A DNA stretch of 64,000 bases from Rhizobium jaguaris (GTDB lineage: Bacteria; Pseudomonadota; Alphaproteobacteria; Rhizobiales; Rhizobiaceae), in assembly GCF_003627755.1 (NCBI RefSeq), contig NZ_CP032695.1:248001-312000 (forward strand), given 5' to 3'. Position numbers and translations under genes: made by a program. The notes under the pieces were generated by a model, which ran no database searches, had not been told where the DNA came from, and worked only from the letters and a program-made list of their open reading frames with translations. The stretch's first letter is position 1, and every line of letters begins with the position of its first letter. Shown piece by piece: positions 51,941-61,052 of the stretch.

Positions 51941-52834
51941 ATGAGCACCTTCCAATTCTCCGGACTGAACCTTGCAATTGCAACGCCATTCGATGAGTCG
52001 GGCCGGATCGATTTTTCGCGCCTTGAGCGCAACATAGAAAGTTATCTGGCCGCCGGTGTCTCTGGCTTCGTCCTGAGCTCAGGCACGGGCATGCACGTCT
52101 ATCTCACGAAGGAGGAATCCAACGAACTTATTCGCGTCGGTGCAAAGGCCATTGATGGAAGAGCCAAGATCATTGCCCAGACCTCCGCCCTCTTGACGGA
52201 AGACGTTATCGATCGGACCAAGCACGCAGCCGATTGCGGAGCCGACGGTGTGATGGTGCTTCCGCCGTTCTTCGAAGGCCCGACCGACGATCAGGGTATC
52301 GTGAATTTCTACGCCGACGTCGCCACGGCTGGCCTCCCTATCATCGGCTACAATGTACCGCAGGTCGTCGGTGTGGCGATTACTCCGTCTCTTTTGAGGG
52401 AGCTTTGTGAGATCCCAGAATTCATCGCAGTGAAGGATAGCAGTGGTGATCTCGGAAAACAGGCGTCGCTTATTCGTACAGGGTTGCCTGTCATGAACGG
52501 CGCAGACCAGCTCGTTCCGTATTCTCTCTACGCTGGCAGCAGCGGTCTGATCTGGGGCGGTGCAAACTTTGCGCCGCGTACATGCCAGGCACTCGTATCC
52601 GCGGCGTCCGAACGGTGTTGGGATGAAGCGCGAAAAATTTGGTCAATCCTCGAACCCATCATGTCTCTCCTATGGGAAGGCGATTACGTCCAGTCGGTTT
52701 ATGCAGCCGCCGAGCTCACCGGATATGGCGCTGGTGGACCGCGTAAACCGCTACGGTCGTTGGCTGCCGATCGGGTTGAAATCCTTCGCGGATTGCTCGG
52801 GGAATTGATTAGCATGGAAGCGAAAGCGTCGTGA
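51941..52834 (+). CDS. DapA/dihydrodipicolinate-synthase-family lyase or deaminase
   Basis: 297 residues, class I aldolase TIM barrel. The Schiff-base lysine is in FIAVKDSSGD and the conserved tyrosine in PIIGYNVPQ. The usual synthase arginine context is not obvious, so lysine biosynthesis is unlikely. Relatives deaminate Δ1-pyrroline-4-hydroxy-2-carboxylate in hydroxyproline catabolism, which fits the adjacent FAD oxidase and the proline-racemase-family gene of this island. It ends in a GTGA overlap with the oxidase. Confidence 0.86.
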   Translation: MSTFQFSGLNLAIATPFDESGRIDFSRLERNIESYLAAGVSGFVLSSGTGMHVYLTKEESNELIRVGAKAIDGRAKIIAQTSALLTEDVIDRTKHAADCGADGVMVLPPFFEGPTDDQGIVNFYADVATAGLPIIGYNVPQVVGVAITPSLLRELCEIPEFIAVKDSSGDLGKQASLIRTGLPVMNGADQLVPYSLYAGSSGLIWGGANFAPRTCQALVSAASERCWDEARKIWSILEPIMSLLWEGDYVQSVYAAAELTGYGAGGPRKPLRSLAADRVEILRGLLGELISMEAKAS

Positions 52835-54174
52835 CCGAAAGCTCCAAGGTGTTTAAGGCCTCCAGGCTTCCGAAGCAGATTGGAATATCCGCTTGGGTCG
52901 CCATGCTGCCCAAGCGTGTTGAAAGGCCTGCGCTCGCCAATGCAGAGAAGGCCGACGTCGTAATCATCGGCGCCGGTTTTGCGGGCCTGTCCGCTGCAAG
53001 GCGAATATCGGAACTCGATCCGAAGCTGCGGGTCATCATCCTTGAGGCCGGGGTGATCGGTGAGGGCGCTGCCGGAAGGAATTCGGGTTTCATCATCGAT
53101 CTCCCGCACGAGGTCTCATCCGAGGACTATGGTGGCGATTCCAGTCGCAAGGCCAAAGAGGACATCATTCGGAGCCGGCGCGCGATAGCATTGGCGACAG
53201 AAGTCGCTATGGAGCGGGGTTGGGGGCGTGAAATCTTTGATCCGTGTGGCCGGTACAGTGTTGCGATAAGTGAAGAGGGCGATCGTCACCTCGTCTCCTA
53301 CGCCGAACAACTTAAGAAAATAGATGAGCCCTATCGTCTTCTTAACGGCTCTCAAATCGCTGATATCACGGGTACGAAAGCCTATGCGTCGGCACTTTTT
53401 ACTCCCGGAACAGTTATGGTTCAGCCGGCCGCCTACATCCGCGGTTTGGCCGACAGCCTCCACGAGCCTGTTGAAATTTTCGAGCGAAGTCCGGTTCTCT
53501 CATTCGAGACTGCCGGCCAAGGTTGGCTGGTTCGGACACCCAAAGGATCGGTCGGCACCGCCAAGATTATTCTGGCCAACAATGGTCACGCGGAGAGTTT
53601 CGGCTTCTTCAGAGGTAAGTTGCTTCACGTGTTCACCTTCGCATCAATCACGGAGGAGTTTAACCCGGGGCGCCTCCCGGGCGACAGGAAATGGGCCGCG
53701 ACGCCGGCTCTCCCGATGGGAACCACCGTGCGGCGAGTGCCGGGTGCGGCCGGCGACCGAATATTGATCCGTTCACGTTACACATATCACCCGGGGCAGG
53801 TGGCGGGCGAAGGAACACTTGTGCGCGCTGGCGCGCAACACGACAAGAAGTTCCTCGCGCGGTTTCCCGGGCTCAAGGATATCAAGATGGAATATCGTTG
53901 GGGAGGCCCGATGGCGGTTACGCTTAACTCTGTGCCGGCTTTCGGTGAAGTCGAACGAAATGTGTTCTCTGCATGCGGGTGTAATGGGGTTGGCGCGTCG
54001 AACGCCACCGCGGCGGGGATCGCTGCTGCTGAGACCGTGTTGGGCCACACTTCAGAGCTCACAGAGATTTTCAGTCGCTATGACGTTCCGAAATCATTGC
54101 CGCCTCAACCGTTCATCACGATCGGAGCCAAGGCTGTCCTTACGTTCCGGGAGTGGAAAGCCGGGGCTGAATAG
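52831..54174 (+). CDS. FAD-dependent amine/D-amino-acid oxidase (DAO family)
   Basis: 447 residues. FAD motif VVIIGAGFAGLSAARRISELD (about residues 47-67), GEGAAGRNSGFIIDLPHE typical of DAO-type gamma-glutamylputrescine-oxidase-like proteins, and the C-terminal VFSACGCNGVGASNATAAGIAAAE. The GTG start overlaps the lyase stop. It probably oxidises a cyclic D-amino acid (such as cis-4-hydroxy-D-proline) or an N-methyl amino acid, supplying the DapA-like enzyme. Last gene of the operon. Confidence 0.87.
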   Translation: MTESSKVFKASRLPKQIGISAWVAMLPKRVERPALANAEKADVVIIGAGFAGLSAARRISELDPKLRVIILEAGVIGEGAAGRNSGFIIDLPHEVSSEDYGGDSSRKAKEDIIRSRRAIALATEVAMERGWGREIFDPCGRYSVAISEEGDRHLVSYAEQLKKIDEPYRLLNGSQIADITGTKAYASALFTPGTVMVQPAAYIRGLADSLHEPVEIFERSPVLSFETAGQGWLVRTPKGSVGTAKIILANNGHAESFGFFRGKLLHVFTFASITEEFNPGRLPGDRKWAATPALPMGTTVRRVPGAAGDRILIRSRYTYHPGQVAGEGTLVRAGAQHDKKFLARFPGLKDIKMEYRWGGPMAVTLNSVPAFGEVERNVFSACGCNGVGASNATAAGIAAAETVLGHTSELTEIFSRYDVPKSLPPQPFITIGAKAVLTFREWKAGAE

Positions 54175-54311
54175 CCACGCTTTAAATCGACGCGTAGTCG
54201 GAGGCCGTACGCTTTCGCAGTCGGCCTCTGTCTCGCATAGGCCGGCACTATCATGCTCATACGCACTTGGCATGGGTGAAGATCACGCAGCCTCCTGATG
54301 AGATGCGGCTT

Positions 54312-55592
54312 TCAGAGAATTTCCCAGGGAAAGGTGTCCAGGCGCTCCACACCGCGGGCCGTGACCATTGCTTGTGTTTCGAGCTTAATACTCTCGGACC
54401 CATCCTCCGCGATCAGGCTTTCGATATTTAGCACCATGCTCTCTTCGATAGTGCCACTGAAGTCCTCATCGAAATCGGGATGCAGCGGGATTCCGGGCCA
54501 CTCGTCGGCCATGCCAGTCCCGTGTGCCGCCAGGGTGTAACGGTAGGGAACGTATTTATCGGGAATTCGCCAGCTCTTCTCGTTGAACTCACGGAAGGTC
54601 ATGCCGGGGCGTATGATTGAAAGGTTGTGCTCGATCTGATCCCTTGCTGCGGCGTAGAGCTCCTTCTGCTTGGCGTTCATAGCCACGTGTCCGCAGGTCC
54701 ACGACCGCGAAAGGTCGGCACAATATCCGTACGGCCCTATCATATCGGTATCGAAGGAGATCATCTCGCCGCGCTGGATGACGTAGTCGGAGCACTCCTG
54801 ATACCAAGGATTGGTGCGCCGGCCTGCGGTTAGAAGCTTTGTTTCTAGCCATTCGCCGCCGCTGCGCGCGTTTTCGAAGTGGAGTTCCGCCCAGATTTCC
54901 CTCTCGGTTCGCCCTGGTTCGGAAACCTCGTACATCCGTGCCATTCCGGCTTCGCAGACACGTATTGTCCAACGCATGAGCTCAATTTCTTCAGGGCTTT
55001 TAATCGTGCGTGCGCGTTCTGCTAATTCCTGACCGTCAAGCAATGTAAAGCCGCGGCTTTTTAGTTCTGCGGCCGGCGCAGGTTCAAGCCGGTCAACGGC
55101 AATTCTGCCGCTGCGACAGTGGGGCTTAACAATGTCGGCAATCTCATCCGCCCATGCCTTCATCCTCTCCTCGACCAGGTTCCCAGCCGTGAAGAACAGG
55201 AAGGACTTCGATGTCCTGATCTCGTCGATGCTAGGTAGGCCGTTATTGACATGCTCCGATCCTTCGAATTCGAACATGATCGCCGGCCCATCGGCGAGGA
55301 TCAGTGCGCATCGCGACGGATTGTGCATCGTCCAGATGCTCATGTTCGAGCAATCGAACGCGTAGCGGATGTTGACCGGATCGTAGAGAAGGAGCGCCGA
55401 ACAGTCCCATTCCTTCATCGTCGCTCGCAGACGCCCAAGTCGGTAGCGACGTGCGTTGTCGAGCGTCGCTGCGGGGATCGGACTGAATAAGGGACGATCC
55501 GCGCCTTCCGGGTTGAGATATGCTTGTTTGCGATCATCCTTAAAGACGGTCGAGCCAGCACACGTCGACGAATTCTCTTCGCTACGCAGCAT
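54312..55592 (-). CDS. DddP-like M24-family metalloenzyme (putative DMSP lyase)
   Basis: 426 residues of the creatinase/aminopeptidase-P fold. Similarity to Roseobacter DddP is strong around GRRTNPWYQEC and FDTDMIGPYGYCADLSRSW. Residues D281, D283, D293, H357, E391 and E405 align with the six iron ligands I recall for DddP, and D363 in GMADEWP with its catalytic aspartate. DddP splits DMSP into DMS and acrylate. It is the third gene of the minus-strand Rieske demethylase operon, 43 bp after the reductase gene. Alternative: a betaine- or dipeptide-hydrolysing paralogue. Confidence 0.82.
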   Translation of the reverse strand: MLRSEENSSTCAGSTVFKDDRKQAYLNPEGADRPLFSPIPAATLDNARRYRLGRLRATMKEWDCSALLLYDPVNIRYAFDCSNMSIWTMHNPSRCALILADGPAIMFEFEGSEHVNNGLPSIDEIRTSKSFLFFTAGNLVEERMKAWADEIADIVKPHCRSGRIAVDRLEPAPAAELKSRGFTLLDGQELAERARTIKSPEEIELMRWTIRVCEAGMARMYEVSEPGRTEREIWAELHFENARSGGEWLETKLLTAGRRTNPWYQECSDYVIQRGEMISFDTDMIGPYGYCADLSRSWTCGHVAMNAKQKELYAAARDQIEHNLSIIRPGMTFREFNEKSWRIPDKYVPYRYTLAAHGTGMADEWPGIPLHPDFDEDFSGTIEESMVLNIESLIAEDGSESIKLETQAMVTARGVERLDTFPWEIL

Positions 55593-55635
55593 TCTATTGA
55601 TCCTAGGGGTCTTTGGTTGGTTTGGTACTCGCTGA

Positions 55636-56718
55636 TCAGCGGTCGATGACCAGATCGCTCAGAGGTTTCGAGCAGCAGGGCAGGAACATCCCGGCGTCGA
55701 TCTCCCGCTGCCTGATGCCGCCATTGTGGTTCATCTCGACCGAGCCCGACGCGAGCTTGGATTTGCAGGTTCCGCACACGCCATTCGAGCACGAGGACGG
55801 AAGCCTGACGCCGGCCTTCTTCGCCATGGAAAGCACCGTCTGATCGGATGAAATTTCGAGCGTCCGTTTTTGTTTCGAGAACTCCACCTGGTAGATCTTG
55901 CCGGCGGGCTGTTCCTCGAGGTCGAGATTGGGCGCGTCGATCACCGCCGCATCAAAGCTCTCTTCAATGTGGTTCGAAACCGGGACGCCGAGCGCGGCCG
56001 TAATTGAACGAGCGGCCGCCATGAAGGGCGCTGGGCCGCAGCACATGACGACACGCTCCGCGATGTCCGGAACGGCAAGCTTGAGGAATTCTGCCGAAAT
56101 CCGGCCGGTCAATCCCGGCCAGGCCGGCTCGCCAAGCACCGTCTCCGGCAGAAATTGCAGGCGCAGTCCCTTCATACGCGCTGCGAGACAAGACAATTCG
56201 CCGCGAAAGATGAGATCGAGAGGTGTACGGGCGGCATGGAGGAACACGACGTCCGCCGGCTCGCAACTGTCGGCAAGGTGTCGGGTTATCGACATCACCG
56301 GCGTGATGCCCGACCCGCCGGAAAGCAACAGCAGCTTGGCTCTATCAGCTTGCGGGCGGATGAAGTGCCCGAGTGGACCCTGACCCTTGACCGTCATGCC
56401 CGGAGCCATGTTGTCGTGCAGCCAGTTCGACACCCTGCCGCCTGGCACGCGCTTGACTGTGACGGTGAACGCGCTGTTGCGATGGGGCGACGACGAGATG
56501 CTGTAGCAGCGAGCCTCGCCGTCTATGCCCGTCGGGAATTCGAACAGGAAATATTGCCCGGCGTCGAAGCTGAACCGCTTGCCGTCGGGGGAAGCGAACG
56601 TGAAGCTCTTCACGTCATGCGTCTCCTGATGCACGTCGATGCATACGAGCGTTTCGTCGTGCTCCGGATCCCAGACGGCGGCCTGACCGCGCTGCATTTG
56701 TGCGAACTCAATACCCAT
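55636..56718 (-). CDS. Flavin/2Fe-2S reductase component of Rieske demethylase (GbcB-like)
   Basis: 360 residues from the ATG at 56718 (MGIEFAQMQRG), overlapping the Rieske gene by 11 bases. Domain order: FAD-binding barrel (CYSISSSPHRN), NAD domain (LLLLSGGSGITPVMSITRHL) and C-terminal plant-type ferredoxin with C-x4-C-x2-C plus a distal C (SCSNGVCGTCKSKL, LPCCSKP). It passes electrons from NAD(P)H to the Rieske oxygenase, as in glycine-betaine (GbcAB) or stachydrine demethylases. Confidence 0.9.
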   Translation of the reverse strand: MGIEFAQMQRGQAAVWDPEHDETLVCIDVHQETHDVKSFTFASPDGKRFSFDAGQYFLFEFPTGIDGEARCYSISSSPHRNSAFTVTVKRVPGGRVSNWLHDNMAPGMTVKGQGPLGHFIRPQADRAKLLLLSGGSGITPVMSITRHLADSCEPADVVFLHAARTPLDLIFRGELSCLAARMKGLRLQFLPETVLGEPAWPGLTGRISAEFLKLAVPDIAERVVMCCGPAPFMAAARSITAALGVPVSNHIEESFDAAVIDAPNLDLEEQPAGKIYQVEFSKQKRTLEISSDQTVLSMAKKAGVRLPSSCSNGVCGTCKSKLASGSVEMNHNGGIRQREIDAGMFLPCCSKPLSDLVIDR

Positions 56719-57961
56719 GGACGCGCATCCGATCGATGTACCAGGCCGCGAACCTGTCCAGATTTGATTCCGAGAACCGGGAGTAGGGACCGGGCCGGTA
56801 GGCGGGATCGAGCGCGCCGGCATGCGAGCGGGCGACGAGATCCGCATCCTGGTCCGTCGTCGCGATCCAGACGTCGGTCAGCTTCTCCAGATCGTAGTCT
56901 TTGCCTTCGGCGGCGTCCTTGTGAACGAGCCACTTGGTTCTGACGAGCGTCTTGCCGGCGGAGAGCGGAATGACGATTGCGACCACTGCGTGATCGCCCA
57001 TGAAATGATTCCAGCTATTGTGACCCCACAGATGCATGTCACCGAGATCCTTGCGGGTCATCTCGCCAAGAAGCTTGGACGACGCCGCTGTCGCGTCATG
57101 CGTCTGGGATTCTCCTGCGCCGGCGATGATGAGACGTTGGGTGCGGAAGTTTGTGGCGCAGTCGACAAGCTGTTCGACCGCGGCGGAGGGAAAGCCTTCG
57201 GCCTCCCAGGCTTTCGTCTTTTCGTCGTAGAGCCGGAAATGCTCTTCGGCCTGATCACGATCCTCGAGGCTCAGCGTCTCCGGGTCGAAGCCGAAGTCGA
57301 GGTCGACGAAAGATACACAGAGTTCGGGATGGTTCGCGGAGCAATGGTAGCACTCGCGATTGTTCTCTACGGTAAGCTTCCAGTTGCCGTTCTCGATGAC
57401 ATCCGTCTGATGGGCAATCTTCGCATAGCGGATATCGTAAGGGGCAAGGCGTTCGATCATGGTTTGCTCGAGCTTTGCAATATCCTGCGGCGGATTATCA
57501 GAGAGGCAGACATAGATGAGGCCGCCGATAGATTTGAAGTTTACTGGCTTCAGGCTGTGGCACTGCTTGTCGAAGTCTTTGCCCATGTGGGGGGCGTAGC
57601 TCAATTCGCCGGTCAGTTCGTAGGTCCACGTGTGATAAGGACAGACCAGCTTCGAGACGATCGTCTTCCCCGAATCGAGCAGGCGCGAGCCTCGATGGCG
57701 ACAGACGTTGTGAAGAACGCGGATCCCGCCGTCGTCGTCGCGCAGAAGGATCAGGCTTGTTTTGCCGATATCGACGACCGTCGCATCGCCCGGCTCCGGA
57801 ACGTCGCAGTCAAGTCCCACGCAGATCCAGTGCTTGTGGAAGAAAACGTCGATGTCAGCCTCGAAGACATCCTCTCGAGTATAGAGGCCGGCTGGCAGAG
57901 AGTGACCATCTGCGCGAGCTTCAAGGAGAGCTGAGATGGAGGAAGGGAGCCTGTTTAGCAT
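56708..57961 (-). CDS. Rieske-type oxygenase, betaine/stachydrine demethylase alpha subunit (GbcA-like)
   Basis: 417 residues. The Rieske centre is C87-x-H89 and C107-x2-H110 (NVCRHRGSRLL, LVCPYHTW). The mononuclear-iron region is in KLTVENNRECYHCSANHPEL. These fit the GbcA/Stc2 group, which oxidatively removes a methyl group from glycine betaine or proline betaine as formaldehyde. First gene of a minus-strand operon (oxygenase, reductase, DddP-like) and divergent from a LysR regulator. Confidence 0.9.
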   Translation of the reverse strand: MLNRLPSSISALLEARADGHSLPAGLYTREDVFEADIDVFFHKHWICVGLDCDVPEPGDATVVDIGKTSLILLRDDDGGIRVLHNVCRHRGSRLLDSGKTIVSKLVCPYHTWTYELTGELSYAPHMGKDFDKQCHSLKPVNFKSIGGLIYVCLSDNPPQDIAKLEQTMIERLAPYDIRYAKIAHQTDVIENGNWKLTVENNRECYHCSANHPELCVSFVDLDFGFDPETLSLEDRDQAEEHFRLYDEKTKAWEAEGFPSAAVEQLVDCATNFRTQRLIIAGAGESQTHDATAASSKLLGEMTRKDLGDMHLWGHNSWNHFMGDHAVVAIVIPLSAGKTLVRTKWLVHKDAAEGKDYDLEKLTDVWIATTDQDADLVARSHAGALDPAYRPGPYSRFSESNLDRFAAWYIDRMRVHGY

Positions 57962-58043
57962 GATATCCTCTTATGGTTGGATAGATGGCACTTTGCGCTT
58001 GCATCCGTTGGGCTTCAACGGCATTAATTTTCACAGATACATA

Positions 58044-58057
58044 ACATTTTGTAATGT
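58044..58057. promoter_or_regulatory. Palindrome in the LysR/Rieske intergenic region (candidate LysR box)
   Basis: ACATT-TTGT-AATGT, a perfect 5-4-5 inverted repeat just before the LysR ribosome site, in a 108-bp divergent promoter region. T-x-A-rich dyads in this position are usual for LysR-type regulators. Confidence 0.45.
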
Positions 58058-58069
58058 GAGAGAGGTCTG

Positions 58070-58957
58070 ATGAACTTTCGCCGTCGAATTCCATCCCTGA
58101 CGGCGTTGATGACGCTTGAGGCAGTCTTGAGACATCGCAGCTTTACTGCCGCTGCCGCCGAACTGGGCGTCACCCAGGCTGCCGTCAGTCGCCAGATCGC
58201 GCTATTGGAAGAGGAACTCGGGCTAGTGATGTTCGTACGCAAGCATCGCGCCATCGAACCGACTGCAGCATGTCTCACGTTGGGGACCACGCTCGCCCAC
58301 AGCTTCGCCAATATCGCGGACACGGTCGATGCGATCAGATCTTCTTTGCAGGATTTTGTAACGATCGGCGCAACAGTTGCGTTCTCCTCCTTCTGGCTTC
58401 TCCCGCGGTTGGGAGAGTTTCGGCGGGAAAACGCGGGCATGCAGATTAGGGTCATCTCGCAAGATACGAAGATCGACCTGGACACAGGAGGGATCGATAT
58501 CGCCATTCGATACGGACGGCCGCCGTTCGCCGATGCAAAGGTGGTTGCCTCCCAGGAAGACTTCATCGTTCCCGTATGTTCTCCGGATTATCTTAGGCGC
58601 CGCCAGACTGCGGAACTGTCGGACCGCGATGAGTTCATCGAGACTGACGCTCACGACCGATCATGGCTGTCCTGGTCGCAGTGGGCCGAGGAGGCGGGCC
58701 GCCAATTGCGGATCAAGCCGCACCTTCGGTTCAATCATTATACGGAAACAATCGCAGCCGCCCGTGCCGGGCAGGGCATCGCGCTCGGTTGGTGGCTGCT
58801 TGTCCGGACCTTCCTGGAGGATGGCACGCTCGTTGCGCTCGATGAAGCGAAAATGCCAGCCGCCGATGCGTATAATGTCCTGCTACCAGCGAGAACGCGC
58901 CGTTCCTTCGCCGCGGAACATGCCGCAAACTGGCTTGCCAATGCCCTGACGCGGTGA
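58070..58957 (+). CDS. LysR-family regulator (GcvA-like)
   Basis: 295 residues. N-terminal HTH: LMTLEAVLRHRSFTAAAAELGVTQAAVSRQIALLEEELGLVMFVR. The effector domain has the GcvA-type DLDTGGIDIAIRYGRPPFADAKVV. Divergent from the Rieske demethylase operon, so probably its activator, responding to a betaine or breakdown product. ATG follows GAGAGAGG. Confidence 0.93.
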   Translation: MNFRRRIPSLTALMTLEAVLRHRSFTAAAAELGVTQAAVSRQIALLEEELGLVMFVRKHRAIEPTAACLTLGTTLAHSFANIADTVDAIRSSLQDFVTIGATVAFSSFWLLPRLGEFRRENAGMQIRVISQDTKIDLDTGGIDIAIRYGRPPFADAKVVASQEDFIVPVCSPDYLRRRQTAELSDRDEFIETDAHDRSWLSWSQWAEEAGRQLRIKPHLRFNHYTETIAAARAGQGIALGWWLLVRTFLEDGTLVALDEAKMPAADAYNVLLPARTRRSFAAEHAANWLANALTR

Positions 58958-59010
58958 GATCGGTGCGGTCGCACTTTAGGGTCGCGTTTGGGCGATGGGT
59001 TTGATTCCTT

Positions 59011-59832
59011 TCAAGAGCAAACCAACGGTTCAAACGTCAGGATGGCCCTGAAATCATTCACATTCGTGCCGGTCGGCCCAGTCTCGAACAGGTCGCCGTT
59101 CGCAGCGAAGCCGGAATAGCTGTCGTTGCCGTTGAGGATCTTGCGCGGATCGAGCCCTTCCGCCCGAAGACGCCGCACGGTGCGGCCATCGGCAAAGGCG
59201 CCGGCATTGTTTTCCGAACCGTCGATGCCATCGGTGTCGGCCGCCAGCTTGCCGTCCTTGGAATGCGGAGTAACGGTCGTCTCGCCACCCGACAGGAGGA
59301 CGGACGGCCTGGCAGAAGGCCGGTCGTTGCCGAGCACCTCGCGGGCGATCGCCGCATGCACCAGTGCCAAGTCGCGAGCCTCTCCCTCGACGGAATCGGA
59401 GAGGATCGCCGGCGTGATGCCCTGGGCACGTGCCACCTCGGCCGCTTCCAGCGAGACGCCGGCCGAGGCGATGATGTGGTGCTCGTTGCGGGCAAAGGCC
59501 GGATCTTCGGGCGTCGGCGCACCGGCCGCCGGCGAATTCAGATGATCCAGAGCCGCCTGCGGCAGCTTCAGCCCATATTGCCGGACGATCTCCATCGTAT
59601 CCTGCCGCGTCGAGCCGTCCGGAACCGTCGGGCCGGAGGCGACATGGGCGGGATTGTCGCCGGGAATGTCGGAAACGATCGGGCTGACGACGCGGGCTCT
59701 GGTCGCAGCCGCGAGCCGCCCGCCTTTGATGGTGGAGAGATGCTTGCGGGGAGAGGGGAAGTCTCCCGTGGCTCCCCTTTTTCCACGAAGCAGTGTTTCG
59801 TGAAAACGATAGGCAGAGAAGGCTGCATTCAC
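59011..59832 (-). pseudogene. Glycerate 2-kinase (MOFRL/TtuD family), N-terminally truncated
   Basis: The frame matches the C-terminal two thirds of the glycerate kinase/hydroxypyruvate-reductase-like family: RKHLSTIKGGRLAAA, VSPIVSDIPGDNPAHVASGPTVPD, SVLLSGGETTVT, DTDGIDGSENNAGA and a normal end. About 150 residues of N-terminal domain are missing. The first ~30 residues (MNAAFSAYRFHETLLRGKRG) are unrelated, so the break is near 59745. Probably non-functional, although the MOFRL domain is whole. Confidence 0.8.
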
Positions 59833-60161
59833 TGCAGCCCAGGGCTCACGAAAATCGGACGTCCTTCAAAGCGGAATTCTGTCGCAAAAGTCGCTCGGAA
59901 AAAATCGGAAATTTGCGACCGGGAGTATCAGCGCCGCGCAAAACGAGGGCCGGCTTATGGAATTGGCCGCCATCAGCGACATGAATGCTGCCGTCGCTGG
60001 CTTCGAGGTCGATCACCCCGTAGCGCTTCAACGGCGATAATGTGATCGCTTTCGCTCACTTGCTCGCACGTGAATGGAAAGGTCGCGAAATCCTTCTGTC
60101 GAAGGTCCAATGCGGAGGCTGTCCGTGCTGAAAACGTCACGAAGACTTCATGATGGATGGC
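59833..60161. other. Intergenic stretch (about 330 bp) without a recognised gene
   Basis: Small frames exist on both strands, for example 59846-60031 on the minus strand, but none shows recognisable features. It may be debris linked to the truncation of the glycerate kinase gene. Confidence 0.35.
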
Positions 60162-60194
60162 TTGACAACGACTTATTTCGCTCGTTATGAGCGA
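60162..60194 (+). promoter_or_regulatory. Sigma-70-like promoter with overlapping operator palindrome for the DeoR gene
   Basis: TTGACA (60162-60167), 17-base spacer, TTATGA (60185-60190). TCGCTC-GTTAT-GAGCGA (60178-60194) is a perfect 6-5-6 palindrome covering the -10 region, suggesting autorepression. The GTG start of the regulator is 31 bases further on. Confidence 0.6.
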
Positions 60195-60224
60195 CATACG
60201 TCACATATAGGAACTGGAAAAACC

Positions 60225-60998
60225 GTGCTCAACACCGCCGAAGACCGTCAGGAGAAGATTGTCGACCTGCTGCGCGAGGAGCTGTTCCTTGATCTTCGTA
60301 CCCTGACGAAGCGCTTCCAGATTTCCGTGGCGACGGCCCGCCGCGACCTTGTCGAGCTTGAGGAAGCCGGTCTTCTTCGCCGGACGCATGGTGGAGCGGT
60401 CAGCATATCTCAGGTGTCATACGACCCGACCAATGCAGCGCGTGCGGTTTCTCAAAAGGCGGAAAAAAAGGCCATCGCCGAGGTGGCGGCGGCGATGATT
60501 GCTGATGGAGATGTCGTCCTGCTGGATGCCGGCACGACGGCGCTGGAAGTCGCCAAACTGCTGGTGGGACGCAAGGGCCTTACGTTCATAACGAACGGCG
60601 CCGATATTATCGCCGAATTGATCCGGCACGACGCGTCCAGTGTCTATGCGGTCGGTGGTGAGTTCGCCGAGATTAATCGGTCCTTCCGGGGGCCTCTCGC
60701 TGAGCATTTTATCCGTCAGTTCAACGTCGACAAGCTCATTCTCAATGCTGCTTCGATCGATCTCGGACGTGGGCTTATCTTCACAGGATCGCCGGTGAAC
60801 GCGAGCGTGCAGAAGGCGATGATCGAGGTCTCCAATCGGACGATCGTCGTGGCCGATCATTCGAAGTTCACGAAATCAAGTTTTTCAGTCACCGCCAAGA
60901 TCGAGGATGTGGGCGCAATCGTCACCGACGCGGGCGCGCGAGCCATCATCGATACGGTGCCAGAAAAGCTGCGGAGGAAATTCGTCATCGCAAGCTGA
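60225..60998 (+). CDS. DeoR/GlpR-family transcriptional regulator
   Basis: 257 residues from the GTG at 60225 (MLNTAEDRQEKIVDLLREELFLD). Winged HTH: LRTLTKRFQISVATARRDLVELEEAGLLRRTHGGAV. DeoRC sensor: VLLDAGTTALEVAKLLV, LIFTGSPVNASVQKAMIEVSNRTIVVADHSKFTKSSF. The ATG at 60150 is upstream of the promoter and therefore unlikely. It precedes a sugar ABC importer, 54 bp away, and probably controls it. Confidence 0.92.
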   Translation: MLNTAEDRQEKIVDLLREELFLDLRTLTKRFQISVATARRDLVELEEAGLLRRTHGGAVSISQVSYDPTNAARAVSQKAEKKAIAEVAAAMIADGDVVLLDAGTTALEVAKLLVGRKGLTFITNGADIIAELIRHDASSVYAVGGEFAEINRSFRGPLAEHFIRQFNVDKLILNAASIDLGRGLIFTGSPVNASVQKAMIEVSNRTIVVADHSKFTKSSFSVTAKIEDVGAIVTDAGARAIIDTVPEKLRRKFVIAS

Positions 60999-61052
60999 GC
61001 TGCGATGCCGTGCTATCCATCAACAGCTTCCAGAGGAAGCAGGGAGAGACCC

